Of a stretch of 64,000 nt of DNA, positions 18,759 to 27,139 are shown one piece after another; position 1 is the first letter of the stretch; each line of letters begins with the position of its first letter. The position numbers and the translations under genes were made by a program. The notes beneath the pieces are model-generated. The model was given only the letters and a program-made list of their open reading frames with translations, made no database searches and was not told the origin of the DNA. This DNA comes from Pseudomonadota bacterium (GTDB taxonomy: Bacteria; Pseudomonadota; Gammaproteobacteria; Burkholderiales; SG8-39): positions 1 to 64,000 of the forward strand of contig JAJZPQ010000016.1 of the NCBI GenBank assembly GCA_021811085.1. The letters run 5' to 3'.

Positions 18759-18808
18759 CTTGCGCAGGCGCCCGGCCGATTGCAATTTGGGCCGGGCGCT
18801 TGCGCAAG
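18759..18808 (+). terminator. Hairpin terminator after the TonB receptor
   Basis: Two 19-base arms (18759-18777 and 18790-18808) pair with a single mismatch around a 12-base loop, and a short TTTT tract follows shortly after. It begins 13 bases after the receptor stop, so transcription likely ends here. Confidence 0.8.
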
Positions 18809-18835
18809 CTGGTTTTGCTCGAAGGGTTCGGGCGC

Positions 18836-18953
18836 CCGGCGCCTGAATCGACTGATGATGCCCCACCGCCGGAACGTCAATAGTGGCACTCACACGCACC
18901 GCAATTTTGGATTTGGGACATAAGAGGGGGTCGGCCTCGTAGACTTTGCGCGT
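18836..18953 (-). mobile_element. Decayed IS91-family transposase C-terminal fragment
   Basis: On the minus strand a short stretch reads RKVYEADPLLCPKSK followed by VSATIDVPAVG and SIQAPG. It resembles the C-terminal zinc-ribbon end of IS91/putative transposases, which read KVYEvDPLxCPxCxxxMRvIAfIxxxxVixxILxHLG. The second Cys of the first pair is lost and later residues are degraded. No terminal repeats or remainder of the element are visible. This is a relic, identified by motif memory only. Confidence 0.5.
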
Positions 18954-19161
18954 GCCATACCCGGATCGTCCTGGCGCAAATTGCGCGCTCGCTCTTTGAC
19001 CGCTCGCCGCGGGCTGCGTCACCGGATTTCGCGATCAGTTATCGGACCATGACGTCCCGATCTGGCGCACACCGAAATGTCGGCCGCGACTACGGCGTTC
19101 AAATCGGGGAATATTCAGGGATATTGCAGGTGTATATTTATGTGCCTACGCGCACAACTGG

Positions 19162-19177
19162 CCGGTCAGGTGACCGG
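19162..19177. promoter_or_regulatory. Perfect inverted repeat upstream of tonB
   Basis: CCGGTCA-GG-TGACCGG is a perfect 7-base palindrome 79 bases before the tonB ATG, with a TATATT element about 25 bases upstream (around 19133-19138) that could be a -10 box. It is a candidate operator controlling the tonB-exbBDD operon; no cognate regulator is adjacent. Confidence 0.45.
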
Positions 19178-19255
19178 TTCAGTACGAATGCTTGGTTGCA
19201 GGATACGGAATTGCAGGATGCCTATGCACGCGGATAGCAGAACGGGGGTTGCTCG

Positions 19256-19912
19256 ATGAGCTACGTGCAACCCCAAGGAAATTCGAACAGACGGGCTACA
19301 GGTTTAGCCATCGTCGTCGCATTGCACGTGCTACTGGGCTATGCGTTGGTCAACGGGCTCGCGCGCAAGATCGTGCAAGTGGTCACGCAGCCGCTGGAAA
19401 CCAAGATCATCGAGGAGACCAGGCCGCCGCCTCCGGATAAGCCGCCGCCCCCGCCGCCGCCGAAGCTGGTGGCGCCGCCGCCGCCCTTTATCCCTCCGCC
19501 GGAGGTTCAGGTGCAGGTTCCGCAGACCGCTCCGACGATCACAGCGGTCACGCGCACCCAGCCGACTGGTCCGGTTGCGGCGCCGGGGCAGCGGCCCGCC
19601 CCCCCTGCCCCGGCGGTTCAGCACGTACCGGTGCGAACGCCACCCGTCGTGGATGCCAAGGCTTGCGACAAGCCGGAATATCCTCCCGCTTCGTTGCGGG
19701 CCGAGGAGACCGGGATCGTGCTGTTGGCGTTTCTGATCGACGTAAATGGAGCTGTCGTCGAGAGCAAGGTAGAGCGCTCGAGCGGCCACCGGCGTCTGGA
19801 CGAAGCGGCGCGCAAGGCGCTGAGCCTGTGCAAATTCAAACCCGCGACGGTCGACGGCAAGCCCGAGCGCGCATGGGCAAAAATCGAGTACCAGTGGAAA
19901 ATCGATGAATAA
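19256..19912 (+). CDS. tonB: Energy transducer TonB
   Basis: This 218-residue protein has the three-part TonB layout: one N-terminal membrane helix (about residues 15-35, GLAIVVALHVLLGYALV), a Pro-rich periplasmic spacer (about 50-130, with long runs of Pro) and a C-terminal TonB domain (about 135-218) containing PEYPPASLRAEETGIV and a YQWKID end. It carries the proton-motive-force signal from ExbB/ExbD to outer-membrane receptors such as the one encoded upstream. The start at ATG 19256 has an ACGGGGG sequence before it. It is the first gene of tonB-exbB-exbD-exbD-TPR. Confidence 0.93.
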   Translation: MSYVQPQGNSNRRATGLAIVVALHVLLGYALVNGLARKIVQVVTQPLETKIIEETRPPPPDKPPPPPPPKLVAPPPPFIPPPEVQVQVPQTAPTITAVTRTQPTGPVAAPGQRPAPPAPAVQHVPVRTPPVVDAKACDKPEYPPASLRAEETGIVLLAFLIDVNGAVVESKVERSSGHRRLDEAARKALSLCKFKPATVDGKPERAWAKIEYQWKIDE

Positions 19913-19971
19913 TGCCGCCGGCGCTGCGATGCCGGAGGATTGCAAAAGAAGTACAACTAGAGGATGTCAAT

Positions 19972-20850
19972 ATGACTAGTTTCAAGACGCGTATGCAGCA
20001 TCTGTTCTTTGCGGGGCTGGTAATGGTCGCCAACGCAACGGTGATCCTCGCATCCTCCCCGGCGCACGCCCAGGCCCCTGCTCCGGCGGCGCCTGAGGCC
20101 GCGCCTGCGGCTGCGGCGCCCGCGACCACGGCACCGCAAGCGCCGGAGGCCACGCCCCAAACCGAGGTGGTCAAGAATCCCTACGGCCTCGACGCGCTGT
20201 GGAAGCAGGGCGATTTTGTCGCCAGAGGCACCTTGATCGTGCTCGTCATCATGTCCATAGGCTCGTGGTATATCGGCGTGCTCAAGCTGCTGGAGCAGGC
20301 GAAGCTGATGAGGCAAGCCAAGGAATCGGACGAGAAATTCTGGAAGGCGAACTCGGTCAAGGACGGCATCGTCGCCCTGAACGAGGACAGCGCTTTCCGC
20401 TACGTCGCCGAGGAGGGCGCGCGCGCGGCTGAGCATCATGTCGGCTCGCTCATCGAAAGCGTAGACCTGAACGGCTGGATCAGCATGTCCATCCAGCGCG
20501 CAATCGACACGGTGAATAACCGGCTGCAGAACGGGCTCGCGTTTCTCGCCACCGTGGGCTCCACCGCACCGTTCGTCGGGTTGTTCGGCACCGTATGGGG
20601 CATTTACCATGCGCTCACCGCAATCGGCATCGCTGGCCAGGCATCGATCGACAAGGTTGCCGGCCCGGTAGGCGAAGCCCTGATCATGACCGCGTTCGGC
20701 CTCGCCGTCGCCGTACCTGCCGTGCTCGGCTACAACTGGCTGGTCCGGCGCAACAAAGTGGCGATGGAACTGGTGCGCCACTTCGGCGGCGGCGTGCACA
20801 TGACGCTGCTGGGCGGCGGCGGCGCGTTGGTGCAGCGCAAGGGAGCCTGA
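19972..20850 (+). CDS. exbB: ExbB/MotA/TolQ proton-channel protein
   Basis: This 292-residue protein begins with a cleavable signal-like segment (to about SPAHAQ) and an Ala/Pro-rich periplasmic stretch. Three membrane helices follow, with the conserved MotA/TolQ core LATVGSTAPFVGLFGTVWGIYHAL and the last helix GEALIMTAFGLAVAVPAVLGYNW. This long-N-terminus ExbB form is common in TonB systems of the Xanthomonas/Massilia kind. With the two ExbD proteins it forms the proton channel that drives TonB. ATG 19972 follows AGAGGA; an upstream in-frame start overlapping tonB is less likely because it would bury the signal sequence. Confidence 0.92.
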   Translation: MTSFKTRMQHLFFAGLVMVANATVILASSPAHAQAPAPAAPEAAPAAAAPATTAPQAPEATPQTEVVKNPYGLDALWKQGDFVARGTLIVLVIMSIGSWYIGVLKLLEQAKLMRQAKESDEKFWKANSVKDGIVALNEDSAFRYVAEEGARAAEHHVGSLIESVDLNGWISMSIQRAIDTVNNRLQNGLAFLATVGSTAPFVGLFGTVWGIYHALTAIGIAGQASIDKVAGPVGEALIMTAFGLAVAVPAVLGYNWLVRRNKVAMELVRHFGGGVHMTLLGGGGALVQRKGA

Positions 20851-20852
20851 AC

Positions 20853-21284
20853 ATGGGCATGGGCGTGGCCCCGCTGGAGGCCGAGGACGAGGTCGTCTCG
20901 GCGATCAACACCACGCCCCTGGTGGACGTGATGCTGGTGCTGCTGATCATTTTCCTGATCACGATTCCGGTGGCGATTCAAACGACCCCGGTAGAACTGC
21001 CGAAGGAAAGAAACCAGCCGACTCAAACCAAGCCGGAGAACATCAATATCGTCGTCGACAAGGACGGAGGGGTGTTCTGGAACAATCAGCCGATCGAAGA
21101 CAAAAAACTGCTGGCGCGGCTGAAGGAGGTCGCGGTAAAGAAGCCCCAGCCCGAGGTGCATATCCGCGGCGACCGCAACGCGCGCTACGAATTCGTCGGC
21201 CGGGTGGTGTTCGACTGCCAACGCGCCGGCATACTCAAGATCGGCTTCATTACCGAGCCGCCGGTCGGCGTCCTGGCGGATTAA
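20853..21284 (+). CDS. exbD: ExbD/TolR biopolymer transport protein (first copy)
   Basis: This 143-residue protein has a short cytoplasmic N-terminus, one membrane helix with the conserved proton-carrying Asp in NTTPLVDVMLVLLIIFLI, and a periplasmic domain ending with FVGRVVFDCQRAGILKIGF. The start lies two bases after the exbB stop. Two different ExbD copies in one operon are typical of some TonB systems, where the second copy is required for only some substrates. Confidence 0.92.
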   Translation: MGMGVAPLEAEDEVVSAINTTPLVDVMLVLLIIFLITIPVAIQTTPVELPKERNQPTQTKPENINIVVDKDGGVFWNNQPIEDKKLLARLKEVAVKKPQPEVHIRGDRNARYEFVGRVVFDCQRAGILKIGFITEPPVGVLAD

Positions 21285-21294
21285 GGGGAAATTC

Positions 21295-21726
21295 ATGGCA
21301 ATGAATGTAGGCAGCGGCAGCGGATCCGGCGATCCCGAAGTAATGGTGGACATCAACACCACGCCGCTGATCGACGTGATGCTGGTACTGCTGATCATGC
21401 TGATCATCACGATTCCGATTCAGACGCACGCGGTGAAGCTGAACATGCCGGTAGGCAGTCCGCCGGCGCAGGTCGTGCCGCCCGAAGTCGTCACCATAGA
21501 GCTCGATTTCGACGGCACCGTGCTGTGGAACGGCACCGTGCTTCCGGACCGGCCGGCGCTGGAGGCGCGGCTGCGGGCCGCAGCGGCCACCCCGGTGCAA
21601 CCCGAAATTCATCTGCGCCCGAACAAGCTGGTCAAGTACGAGAACGTGGCCGCGGTACTGGCCTCGGCCCAGCGGCTCGGCCTGACCAAGATCGGGATCA
21701 TCGGCAACGAGCAGTTCATCAACTGA
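21295..21726 (+). CDS. exbD: ExbD/TolR biopolymer transport protein (second copy)
   Basis: This second ExbD paralogue, 143 residues, has the same plan: Gly/Ser-rich N-terminus, helix with INTTPLIDVMLVLLIM carrying the essential Asp, and a periplasmic domain ending in LASAQRLGLTKIGIIGNEQF. It differs clearly from the first copy in the periplasmic part, so it is not a recent duplicate. It lies 10 bases downstream of the first exbD. Confidence 0.92.
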   Translation: MAMNVGSGSGSGDPEVMVDINTTPLIDVMLVLLIMLIITIPIQTHAVKLNMPVGSPPAQVVPPEVVTIELDFDGTVLWNGTVLPDRPALEARLRAAAATPVQPEIHLRPNKLVKYENVAAVLASAQRLGLTKIGIIGNEQFIN

Positions 21727-21750
21727 TACCGCATCGGCACTCGGAGAACC

Positions 21751-23052
21751 ATGGTTTCACGTTCGGCAATATTGAATGCGGCGCGTATGCGCCATTGCCT
21801 CGCCGGCGCAGTGCTTGCAGGCATTGCTCTGGGCGTCGGCAGCATCGGATTCGCGAACCTGGCGCCGATCCGCTCCGCGCTGGCGCAGGAAAAAAAGAGC
21901 CCGGGAAATAGCGCACGCCCCGAAGTCGGCAAACCGATCCAGGCGGCGCTGGAACTGCTCAAGCACAAGCGCGGCAAGGAGGCGCTGGCGAAGGTCCAGG
22001 AAGCCGACGCGGTGCCGAACAAGAACGCGTACGAAGCGTATCTGGTCGTGCGCGTGCGCGCCCAGGCCGAGGCGGCGCTAGGCAATGCGGCCGCCTCTGC
22101 ACGCGATTGGGAAGCGACCGCGGCGTCGTCTGCCGTCAGCGCAGCCGAGCGGTTGCAGTTTATCGCCGCAGCCGCAGGACAATACTATCTGGCCAAGAAC
22201 TACGGCAAAGTAGCCGAACTCGGCGCGCGCTATTTCAAGGACGGCGGCACCGACAAGGCGATCCGCACGCTTTACATCCAGGCCTTGTATCTGGGCAACG
22301 ACTTCGCTGCCGCAGGGAAAGAATTGCAAGGCCAGATCCAAGCCGAGGAGCAGGCCGGCAAGGCTCCGCCGGAAGATCAGCTCCAATTGCTGGCAAACGT
22401 CTATGTGAAGACGCACGATAACGCGGCTTATGCCGGCGCCCTGGAAAAGCTCGTTGCCTATTACCCGAAGAAGGACTATTGGCTCGCCGTGGTCAGCGGC
22501 GTTGCGGCGCGTCCCGGCTTTTCCGAGCGTCTGGCACTGGATCTTGCGCGGCTCAAACTCGCCACCGGCACCATGCGCACGGCGGCCGAATACGTCGAAG
22601 CCGCCCAGTTGTCCATCCTGGCCGGCCTGCCGGCGGAAGCGAAGAAGACCGTGGACCAGGGCTATGCCGCAGGCCTGCTCGGTACCGGCCCCGAAGCAGA
22701 CCGCCATCGGCGCCTGAAGGACATGGCGGCGAAGAATCTGGCGGAGGACAGCAAGGCCCTAGGGCAAGATGACGCCGAAGCGGCTGCGGCCAAGGACGGG
22801 AATGCGCTGCTCAATGCAGGACTCAACTACGTGCTGCACGGGAACTTCGACAAGGGACTGAAAATGATGGAGCAGGCGATGCGCAAAGGCGGATTGAAGC
22901 ATCCCGACGATGCGCGCTTGCATCTGGGCTACGCCTATCACATCGCCGGTCAGAATCAACAGGCGATCAAGGTTCTCAAGACCGTACATGGCACGGACGG
23001 AACGGCGTCTCTGGCTCACCTTTGGAGCATCTACCTGGGCCGGGGATCCTGA
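21751..23052 (+). CDS. Exported tetratricopeptide-repeat protein of the TonB operon
   Basis: This 433-residue protein has an N-terminal hydrophobic segment with an ALAQ-type cleavage site near residues 43-46, followed by helical repeats of TPR type. Clear examples are ALELLKHKRGKEALAKVQEA near residue 65 and the last repeats ALLNAGLNYVLHGNFDKGLKMM and HLGYAYHIAGQNQQAIKVL. TPR genes regularly follow tonB-exbB-exbD-exbD, where they are thought to organise or assist the energising complex in the periplasm. It is 24 bases after the second exbD. Confidence 0.8.
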   Translation: MVSRSAILNAARMRHCLAGAVLAGIALGVGSIGFANLAPIRSALAQEKKSPGNSARPEVGKPIQAALELLKHKRGKEALAKVQEADAVPNKNAYEAYLVVRVRAQAEAALGNAAASARDWEATAASSAVSAAERLQFIAAAAGQYYLAKNYGKVAELGARYFKDGGTDKAIRTLYIQALYLGNDFAAAGKELQGQIQAEEQAGKAPPEDQLQLLANVYVKTHDNAAYAGALEKLVAYYPKKDYWLAVVSGVAARPGFSERLALDLARLKLATGTMRTAAEYVEAAQLSILAGLPAEAKKTVDQGYAAGLLGTGPEADRHRRLKDMAAKNLAEDSKALGQDDAEAAAAKDGNALLNAGLNYVLHGNFDKGLKMMEQAMRKGGLKHPDDARLHLGYAYHIAGQNQQAIKVLKTVHGTDGTASLAHLWSIYLGRGS

Positions 23053-23085
23053 CCCGGGATTTGCGGCCGCCGCCACGGTGCACCG

Positions 23086-23583
23086 TTGAAACTGCAGGAA
23101 CGCGTGGCCGCGCCGCTGAGCACGAAAGCGATGGGGCATGCGGAACTCGACGCCGCATTCGACCTGCTGCGGGCCTTCCTCACTCTGGATGAGCATTATC
23201 GCGACAGCGCCGAGGCCTATGGCGACCGCGGGCCGGAGGCGCTGGGGCAGGCGCTGCGGCTGTTCCTGTCGCAGCCCGAGCTCGGCTTCGTGTGGCTGGC
23301 GCTCGACGCCGGCGCCGTAGTCGGCTGTTGCGTCGTCTGCTATGCGATCTCGACCTCAGCGGGCGCGATCGTCGCCAAGCTCGATGATGTGTGCGTGCTG
23401 CCCGGCCGCGAGGGACAAGGCATCGGCACCGCCCTGCTCCACGCTCTCACGGCCGAACTCCGGCGCCGCGGCGTGCAGCGCATAGACACCTCGTGTCACC
23501 TCGGCAACCTGCGCGCCCGGGAATTCTATTTGCGGCTCGGATTCCGTTCGCTCAACGAAGAGCGTCTCGCGCTAGTTCTCTGA
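23086..23583 (+). CDS. GNAT-family N-acetyltransferase
   Basis: This 165-residue protein has the acetyl-CoA-binding GNAT core: VAKLDDVCVLPGREGQGIGTALLHAL, where GREGQGIG fits the pyrophosphate-binding R/Q-x-x-G-x-G/A signature. It ends with the C-terminal AREFYLRLGF typical of the family. It transfers an acetyl group from acetyl-CoA to an amine; the acceptor is unknown. The listed start is TTG 23086; an in-frame ATG at 23131 gives 150 residues and keeps the whole domain. The gene is 33 bases downstream of the TPR gene and may be co-transcribed. Confidence 0.82.
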   Translation: MKLQERVAAPLSTKAMGHAELDAAFDLLRAFLTLDEHYRDSAEAYGDRGPEALGQALRLFLSQPELGFVWLALDAGAVVGCCVVCYAISTSAGAIVAKLDDVCVLPGREGQGIGTALLHALTAELRRRGVQRIDTSCHLGNLRAREFYLRLGFRSLNEERLALVL

Positions 23584-23795
23584 GCGCTCGCTGCCGCGTC
23601 TGCGCCTGGAGTCATTTGCAGCTAAGCCGGAGGCTCGGTTTTTGCATTACCGTCCAACAAACGATTACACTTCCGCTTCGCGACAGGTCGAAAATTTCCG
23701 CGTCGGACCGACACCGAAATCGGGCAGGCTTCAAGATAGCGCTCGGCGACGCGGCGCAGAAAATGCAGGCTTCCGAAAACAAAGGAGGAGCACCC

Positions 23796-24108
23796 ATGAA
23801 AACGCCAGCGCCAGCAGTCGTCACCGGCGGGTCCAGCGGCATTGGCGCCGCCGCGGCGCGCTTGTTTGCCTCGCGCGGGCACCCCGTCGCGATCCTGGAC
23901 GTGAATCGGGAGCGCGGCGAAAAGCTGGCCGAAGCGCTGTCTGCCGGCGGCGCCGGCGCCCGCTACTATGACTGCGACGTCGCCGACGCCGAGGCGGTCG
24001 ACGCGATTGCGGCCCGGGTCGAAAAAGATCTGGGCCCGGCGCAGATTCTGGTGACCTCGGCCGGCCTCATCCCGAATACCGAATCGATCATGGATATGGA
24101 TCTGCAGG
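23796..24108 (+). pseudogene. Truncated short-chain dehydrogenase/reductase
   Basis: ATG 23796, preceded by AAGGAGGAG, opens a frame encoding a good SDR N-terminus: TGGSSGIGAAAARLF (coenzyme loop), an LDV motif at the end of beta-2, DCDVADAEAV, and ILVTSAG near residue 84. After about residue 103 (MDMDLQ) similarity stops and the frame runs on through sequence that is the antisense of the hydrolase gene. The catalytic Ser and YxxxK are missing. The ribosome-binding site is intact, so a truncated peptide could still be made, but an active enzyme cannot. Confidence 0.78.
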
Positions 24109-24124
24109 CGAATCGCCGGCGCGC

Positions 24125-25075
24125 TCAGGGCACGTCGACGATATCGCCCTCGGGCCCCTCGTGGTGCGGGTGCGTCTGGTGCGCCGGCTGCAGCGGCTCC
24201 CCGCCCACGGGCACCGCGCGCGACAGGAATTCGATCACCGCATTGCCGAATATGTCGTTGCGGTCCCCCGCCACCATGTGCGCCGCACCGGTGACGTTGA
24301 CGTACTCGGCATGCGGGCACAGGCGCAGGAAGCCCTGCGCCCCTTGTTCGCTCAGCACGTCCGAGAGCCCGCCGCGCACCAGCAGCGTCGGCAGCGCCAG
24401 CTTCCTCGCACAGGCCTCGAGGCGTTCGCGCCGCTTTTCCAGGTCCCGTTTCGCGGGGCGGAAGCGCGGGTCCCAGTGCCAGCGGTATTTGCCATCCGCG
24501 CCCAGGCGCACGTTCTTCGCCAGGCCGTCCAGATTGCGCGGGCGTTTGCGATGCGGCTGATAATTGCCGATCGCCTCGGCCACCTCCTCGAGCGAACTGA
24601 AGCCCTCGGGCTTCTGGCTCATGAACGCCTGAATCTTGTTGATCCCTTCGGTCTCGATTTGCGGCGCGATATCGACCATGACCAGCGCGGTCGCATCGAC
24701 GTGATCCTCGCCTACCGCCACGAGGCTGGTCCCGCCGCCCATCGATGCGCCCACCAGCACCGGGCGCCGCTTGCCCAGCGCAGCGACGACGCATTTCAAA
24801 TCCTCGACCATCACATCCTGGCCGTAGAGCCCGTCGGGAGCCCAGTCCGAATCGCCGTGGCCGCGCGCATCGAACGCTATGGCGTAATAGCCCGCAGCCC
24901 CGAGTACCTCACCCGCCCCTTTCCAGGCATGGCGCGTCTGGCCGCCGCCGTGTTGCAGCAGTACCAGCGGCCCCTGGGGGTCGCCCCAGGAATCTCCCGC
25001 TATGCGCACGCCGCCTACGCCGCTCCAAAAGTGCATCGGCTGCGGCGTGCCCGGCAGTCTTGCACCTGCGCTCAT
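24125..25075 (-). CDS. Alpha/beta-hydrolase
   Basis: This 316-residue protein has the alpha/beta-hydrolase fold: oxyanion region LLQHGGGQTRHAW, FDARGHGDSDW, the nucleophile elbow VGASMGGG with Ser111, acid region VRGGLSDVLSE and His in TGAAHMVAGDRNDIF. These features resemble epoxide hydrolase, haloperoxidase and lactonase relatives; no cap-domain feature fixes the substrate. ATG 25075 overlaps the stop of the FmdB-like gene (ATGA), so the two are coupled. The 3' end abuts the broken SDR gene on the other strand. Confidence 0.85.
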   Translation of the reverse strand: MSAGARLPGTPQPMHFWSGVGGVRIAGDSWGDPQGPLVLLQHGGGQTRHAWKGAGEVLGAAGYYAIAFDARGHGDSDWAPDGLYGQDVMVEDLKCVVAALGKRRPVLVGASMGGGTSLVAVGEDHVDATALVMVDIAPQIETEGINKIQAFMSQKPEGFSSLEEVAEAIGNYQPHRKRPRNLDGLAKNVRLGADGKYRWHWDPRFRPAKRDLEKRRERLEACARKLALPTLLVRGGLSDVLSEQGAQGFLRLCPHAEYVNVTGAAHMVAGDRNDIFGNAVIEFLSRAVPVGGEPLQPAHQTHPHHEGPEGDIVDVP

Positions 25076-25311
25076 TGCTGATTCGCACTGAAGGCGCAAG
25101 CGCCGGGACCACCAGGGTTGCCGCAACTCTGGCAAGGCGCAGGAAATTCCGCCTGCGCCGAAGCCGAGCTGGTGACCGCGGCGAAAGCCGACAGCTTCTT
25201 GCGCAATTCGGTGCTCTTGCACGCGGGACACTCAGGCACGACGGATGCGTTGCGCACGAGCATTTCGAAGTCCTTGCCGCAGGACGCACATTGATATTCG
25301 TAAATCGGCAT
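25072..25311 (-). CDS. FmdB-family zinc-ribbon protein
   Basis: This 79-residue protein starts MPIYEYQCASCGKDFE and continues with PECPACKS, giving two CxxC knuckles that bind one zinc ion, as in FmdB-type putative regulatory proteins. A further CQSCGNPGG pair lies in the C-terminal tail. The function is not settled; the family was named from a formamidase/amide-induced operon. It overlaps the hydrolase gene by four bases, and a second small Cys-rich gene lies 80 bases upstream. Confidence 0.9.
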   Translation of the reverse strand: MPIYEYQCASCGKDFEMLVRNASVVPECPACKSTELRKKLSAFAAVTSSASAQAEFPAPCQSCGNPGGPGACAFSANQQ

Positions 25312-25391
25312 GATTTTTTTCTCCGGTCAAATGAACTGTAGCCTGGATGCGGCATGCCGGCGCGAGTGCCGCCGGTGCAGAGGCTGACCGA

Positions 25392-25571
25392 CTACTTGCC
25401 GCGCGAGTCGCGCACAATCTTTCTCAAGGCGAGGACGCGCTTGAAGCAGTCGGGACAGACGTAGCGGATGCCGCTGCCGAGCTGGTTGCGCGACAGCGGA
25501 CGCATGGTCGCAGCCTCGACCAGGCGCCGGCACTCCGGGCAGACCTTGATTTTGGAAGGGTCCTTACCCAC
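25392..25571 (-). CDS. Small Cys-pair protein, putative zinc ribbon
   Basis: A 59-codon frame starts with GTG 25571 and ends with TAG 25392. It encodes KIKVCPECRRLVEA and, 30 residues later, RYVCPDCFKRVLALRK. This gives two CPxC knuckles spaced like a single zinc-binding site, followed by a basic C-terminus. It is read in the same direction as the fmdB-like gene, 80 bases upstream of it. An in-frame TGA further upstream bounds the start, and GTG is the best initiator seen. Not recognised as a named family. Confidence 0.55.
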   Translation of the reverse strand: MGKDPSKIKVCPECRRLVEAATMRPLSRNQLGSGIRYVCPDCFKRVLALRKIVRDSRGK

Positions 25572-25764
25572 GGCCCCGTCCCGATGCAGCGATCCAGGTT
25601 CTCATAGCCGGCTATCTTATCCCTTTCCAGCGTCGCCTGTTTTCCCTGCAACTGCCCTATGCTAGCGGTGTGAGGTACCGGCAGATATTCGCTACGCGGC
25701 GGCCGCAGCACTATGCACGCAGAACATTGTCGCCAGGCTGCCGGGATGCCAAAGGAGAGAGCCC

Positions 25765-27030
25765 ATGCCTACGGATACACTTGCGCGCCTGCAGCTTCCC
25801 AAACGCGCTTTCGCCGTTGTGCTCGCAGGCGGACGCGGTGCGCGCCTGAAGCAGCTGACCGACCGCAGGGCGAAGCCCGCCGTGCATTTTGGCGGCAAGT
25901 TCCGCATCATCGACTTTACCCTGTCCAATTGCCTCAATTCAGGCATCCGGCAGATCGGCGTCGCCACCCAGTACAAGTCGCACAGCCTGCTGCGCCATCT
26001 GCAGCGCGGCTGGTCCTTCCTCAAAACCGAAATGAACGAATTCATCGATCTGCTGCCGGCGCAGCAGCGCATCGACGAGGCCACCTGGTACAGAGGCACG
26101 GCGGATGCGGTGTATCAGAACCTGGATATCATCCGCGCCAAGCAGCCGCAATTCATCGTCGTGCTTGCGGGCGACCATGTCTACAAGATGGACTATTCGC
26201 TGCTGCTCACCGACCATGTCGAACGCGGTGCGCAATGCAGCGTCGCCTGCATCGAAGTGCCGATCGCCGACGCGAGCAGCTATGGCGTCATGGCGGTCGA
26301 TCGCTCGCGCCGCATCACCGATTTCGTCGAGAAACCGCCTCACCCGCCGGCGATGAAAGACAAGCCGGGGCGCGCACTGGCGAGCATGGGCGTCTACGTA
26401 TTCAACGCGCAGTATTTGTACGATGCCCTGCAGCAGGACCTCGCCGATCCCGATTCGAACCACGATTTCGGCAAAGACATCGTACCGCGCGCGGTGCGCA
26501 GCGGCGAGGCCGTGGCGCACCCGTTCGCACACAGCTGCGTCGCCGGCGACCGCAGCCAGGAGCCCTATTGGCGCGACGTGGGTACGCTGGACGCCTATTG
26601 GGAGGCAAATATGGACCTGACCGCGATCGCGCCCCTGCTCGACATGTACGACAGCAACTGGCCGATACTGACCTATCAGGAACAGCTGCCGCCGGCAAAA
26701 TTCGTTTTCAACCAGGACGGTCGCCGCGGCACGGCCTTGGATTCGCTGGTTTCCGGCGGCTGCATCATTTCCGGATCCATGGTGGAGCGCTCTCTGCTGT
26801 TTTCGCGCTGCCGCGTCAACTCCTACTGCGAACTGCACGAAGCCGTGCTGCTGCCCGAAGTCACGGTCGGCCGCCACACCCGCCTCAGGCGCGTGGTCGT
26901 AGATGCCGGCTGCCAGATTCCGGCGGGCATGGTCATCGGCGAGGATGCGCAGGAGGACGCGCGACGCTTCGAGCGCACGGAAAAAGGCATCACCCTGGTT
27001 ACGCGGGAGATGCTCGCACGCCTCGGCTGA
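25765..27030 (+). CDS. glgC: Glucose-1-phosphate adenylyltransferase
   Basis: This 421-residue enzyme makes ADP-glucose from glucose-1-phosphate and ATP, the committed step of bacterial glycogen synthesis. Features are the nucleotidyl-transferase motif [20 protein letters not shown] (about residues 20-39), [37 protein letters not shown], the Glu/Lys segment FVEKP and the C-terminal left-handed beta-helix (from about residue 320). Length and order match GlgC. An AAAGGAGAG sequence precedes the start. No other glg gene lies beside it. Confidence 0.95.
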   Translation: MPTDTLARLQLPKRAFAVVLAGGRGARLKQLTDRRAKPAVHFGGKFRIIDFTLSNCLNSGIRQIGVATQYKSHSLLRHLQRGWSFLKTEMNEFIDLLPAQQRIDEATWYRGTADAVYQNLDIIRAKQPQFIVVLAGDHVYKMDYSLLLTDHVERGAQCSVACIEVPIADASSYGVMAVDRSRRITDFVEKPPHPPAMKDKPGRALASMGVYVFNAQYLYDALQQDLADPDSNHDFGKDIVPRAVRSGEAVAHPFAHSCVAGDRSQEPYWRDVGTLDAYWEANMDLTAIAPLLDMYDSNWPILTYQEQLPPAKFVFNQDGRRGTALDSLVSGGCIISGSMVERSLLFSRCRVNSYCELHEAVLLPEVTVGRHTRLRRVVVDAGCQIPAGMVIGEDAQEDARRFERTEKGITLVTREMLARLG

Positions 27031-27139
27031 AACCGGGCCGCGCGGCCCTGACGCGGCTGCCGTCACCCGGGCAGCCAGCTACAATAGCGGCGCTGCCGCG
27101 GCGCGCGGCCGTTCCCATCCCCTATCGAAGGAGTTTTGC

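Noticed and set aside
27035-27048. A 14-base G+C palindrome after glgC as a terminator
   Set aside because: It has no loop or U-tract and is of a kind expected by chance in such G+C-rich sequence.
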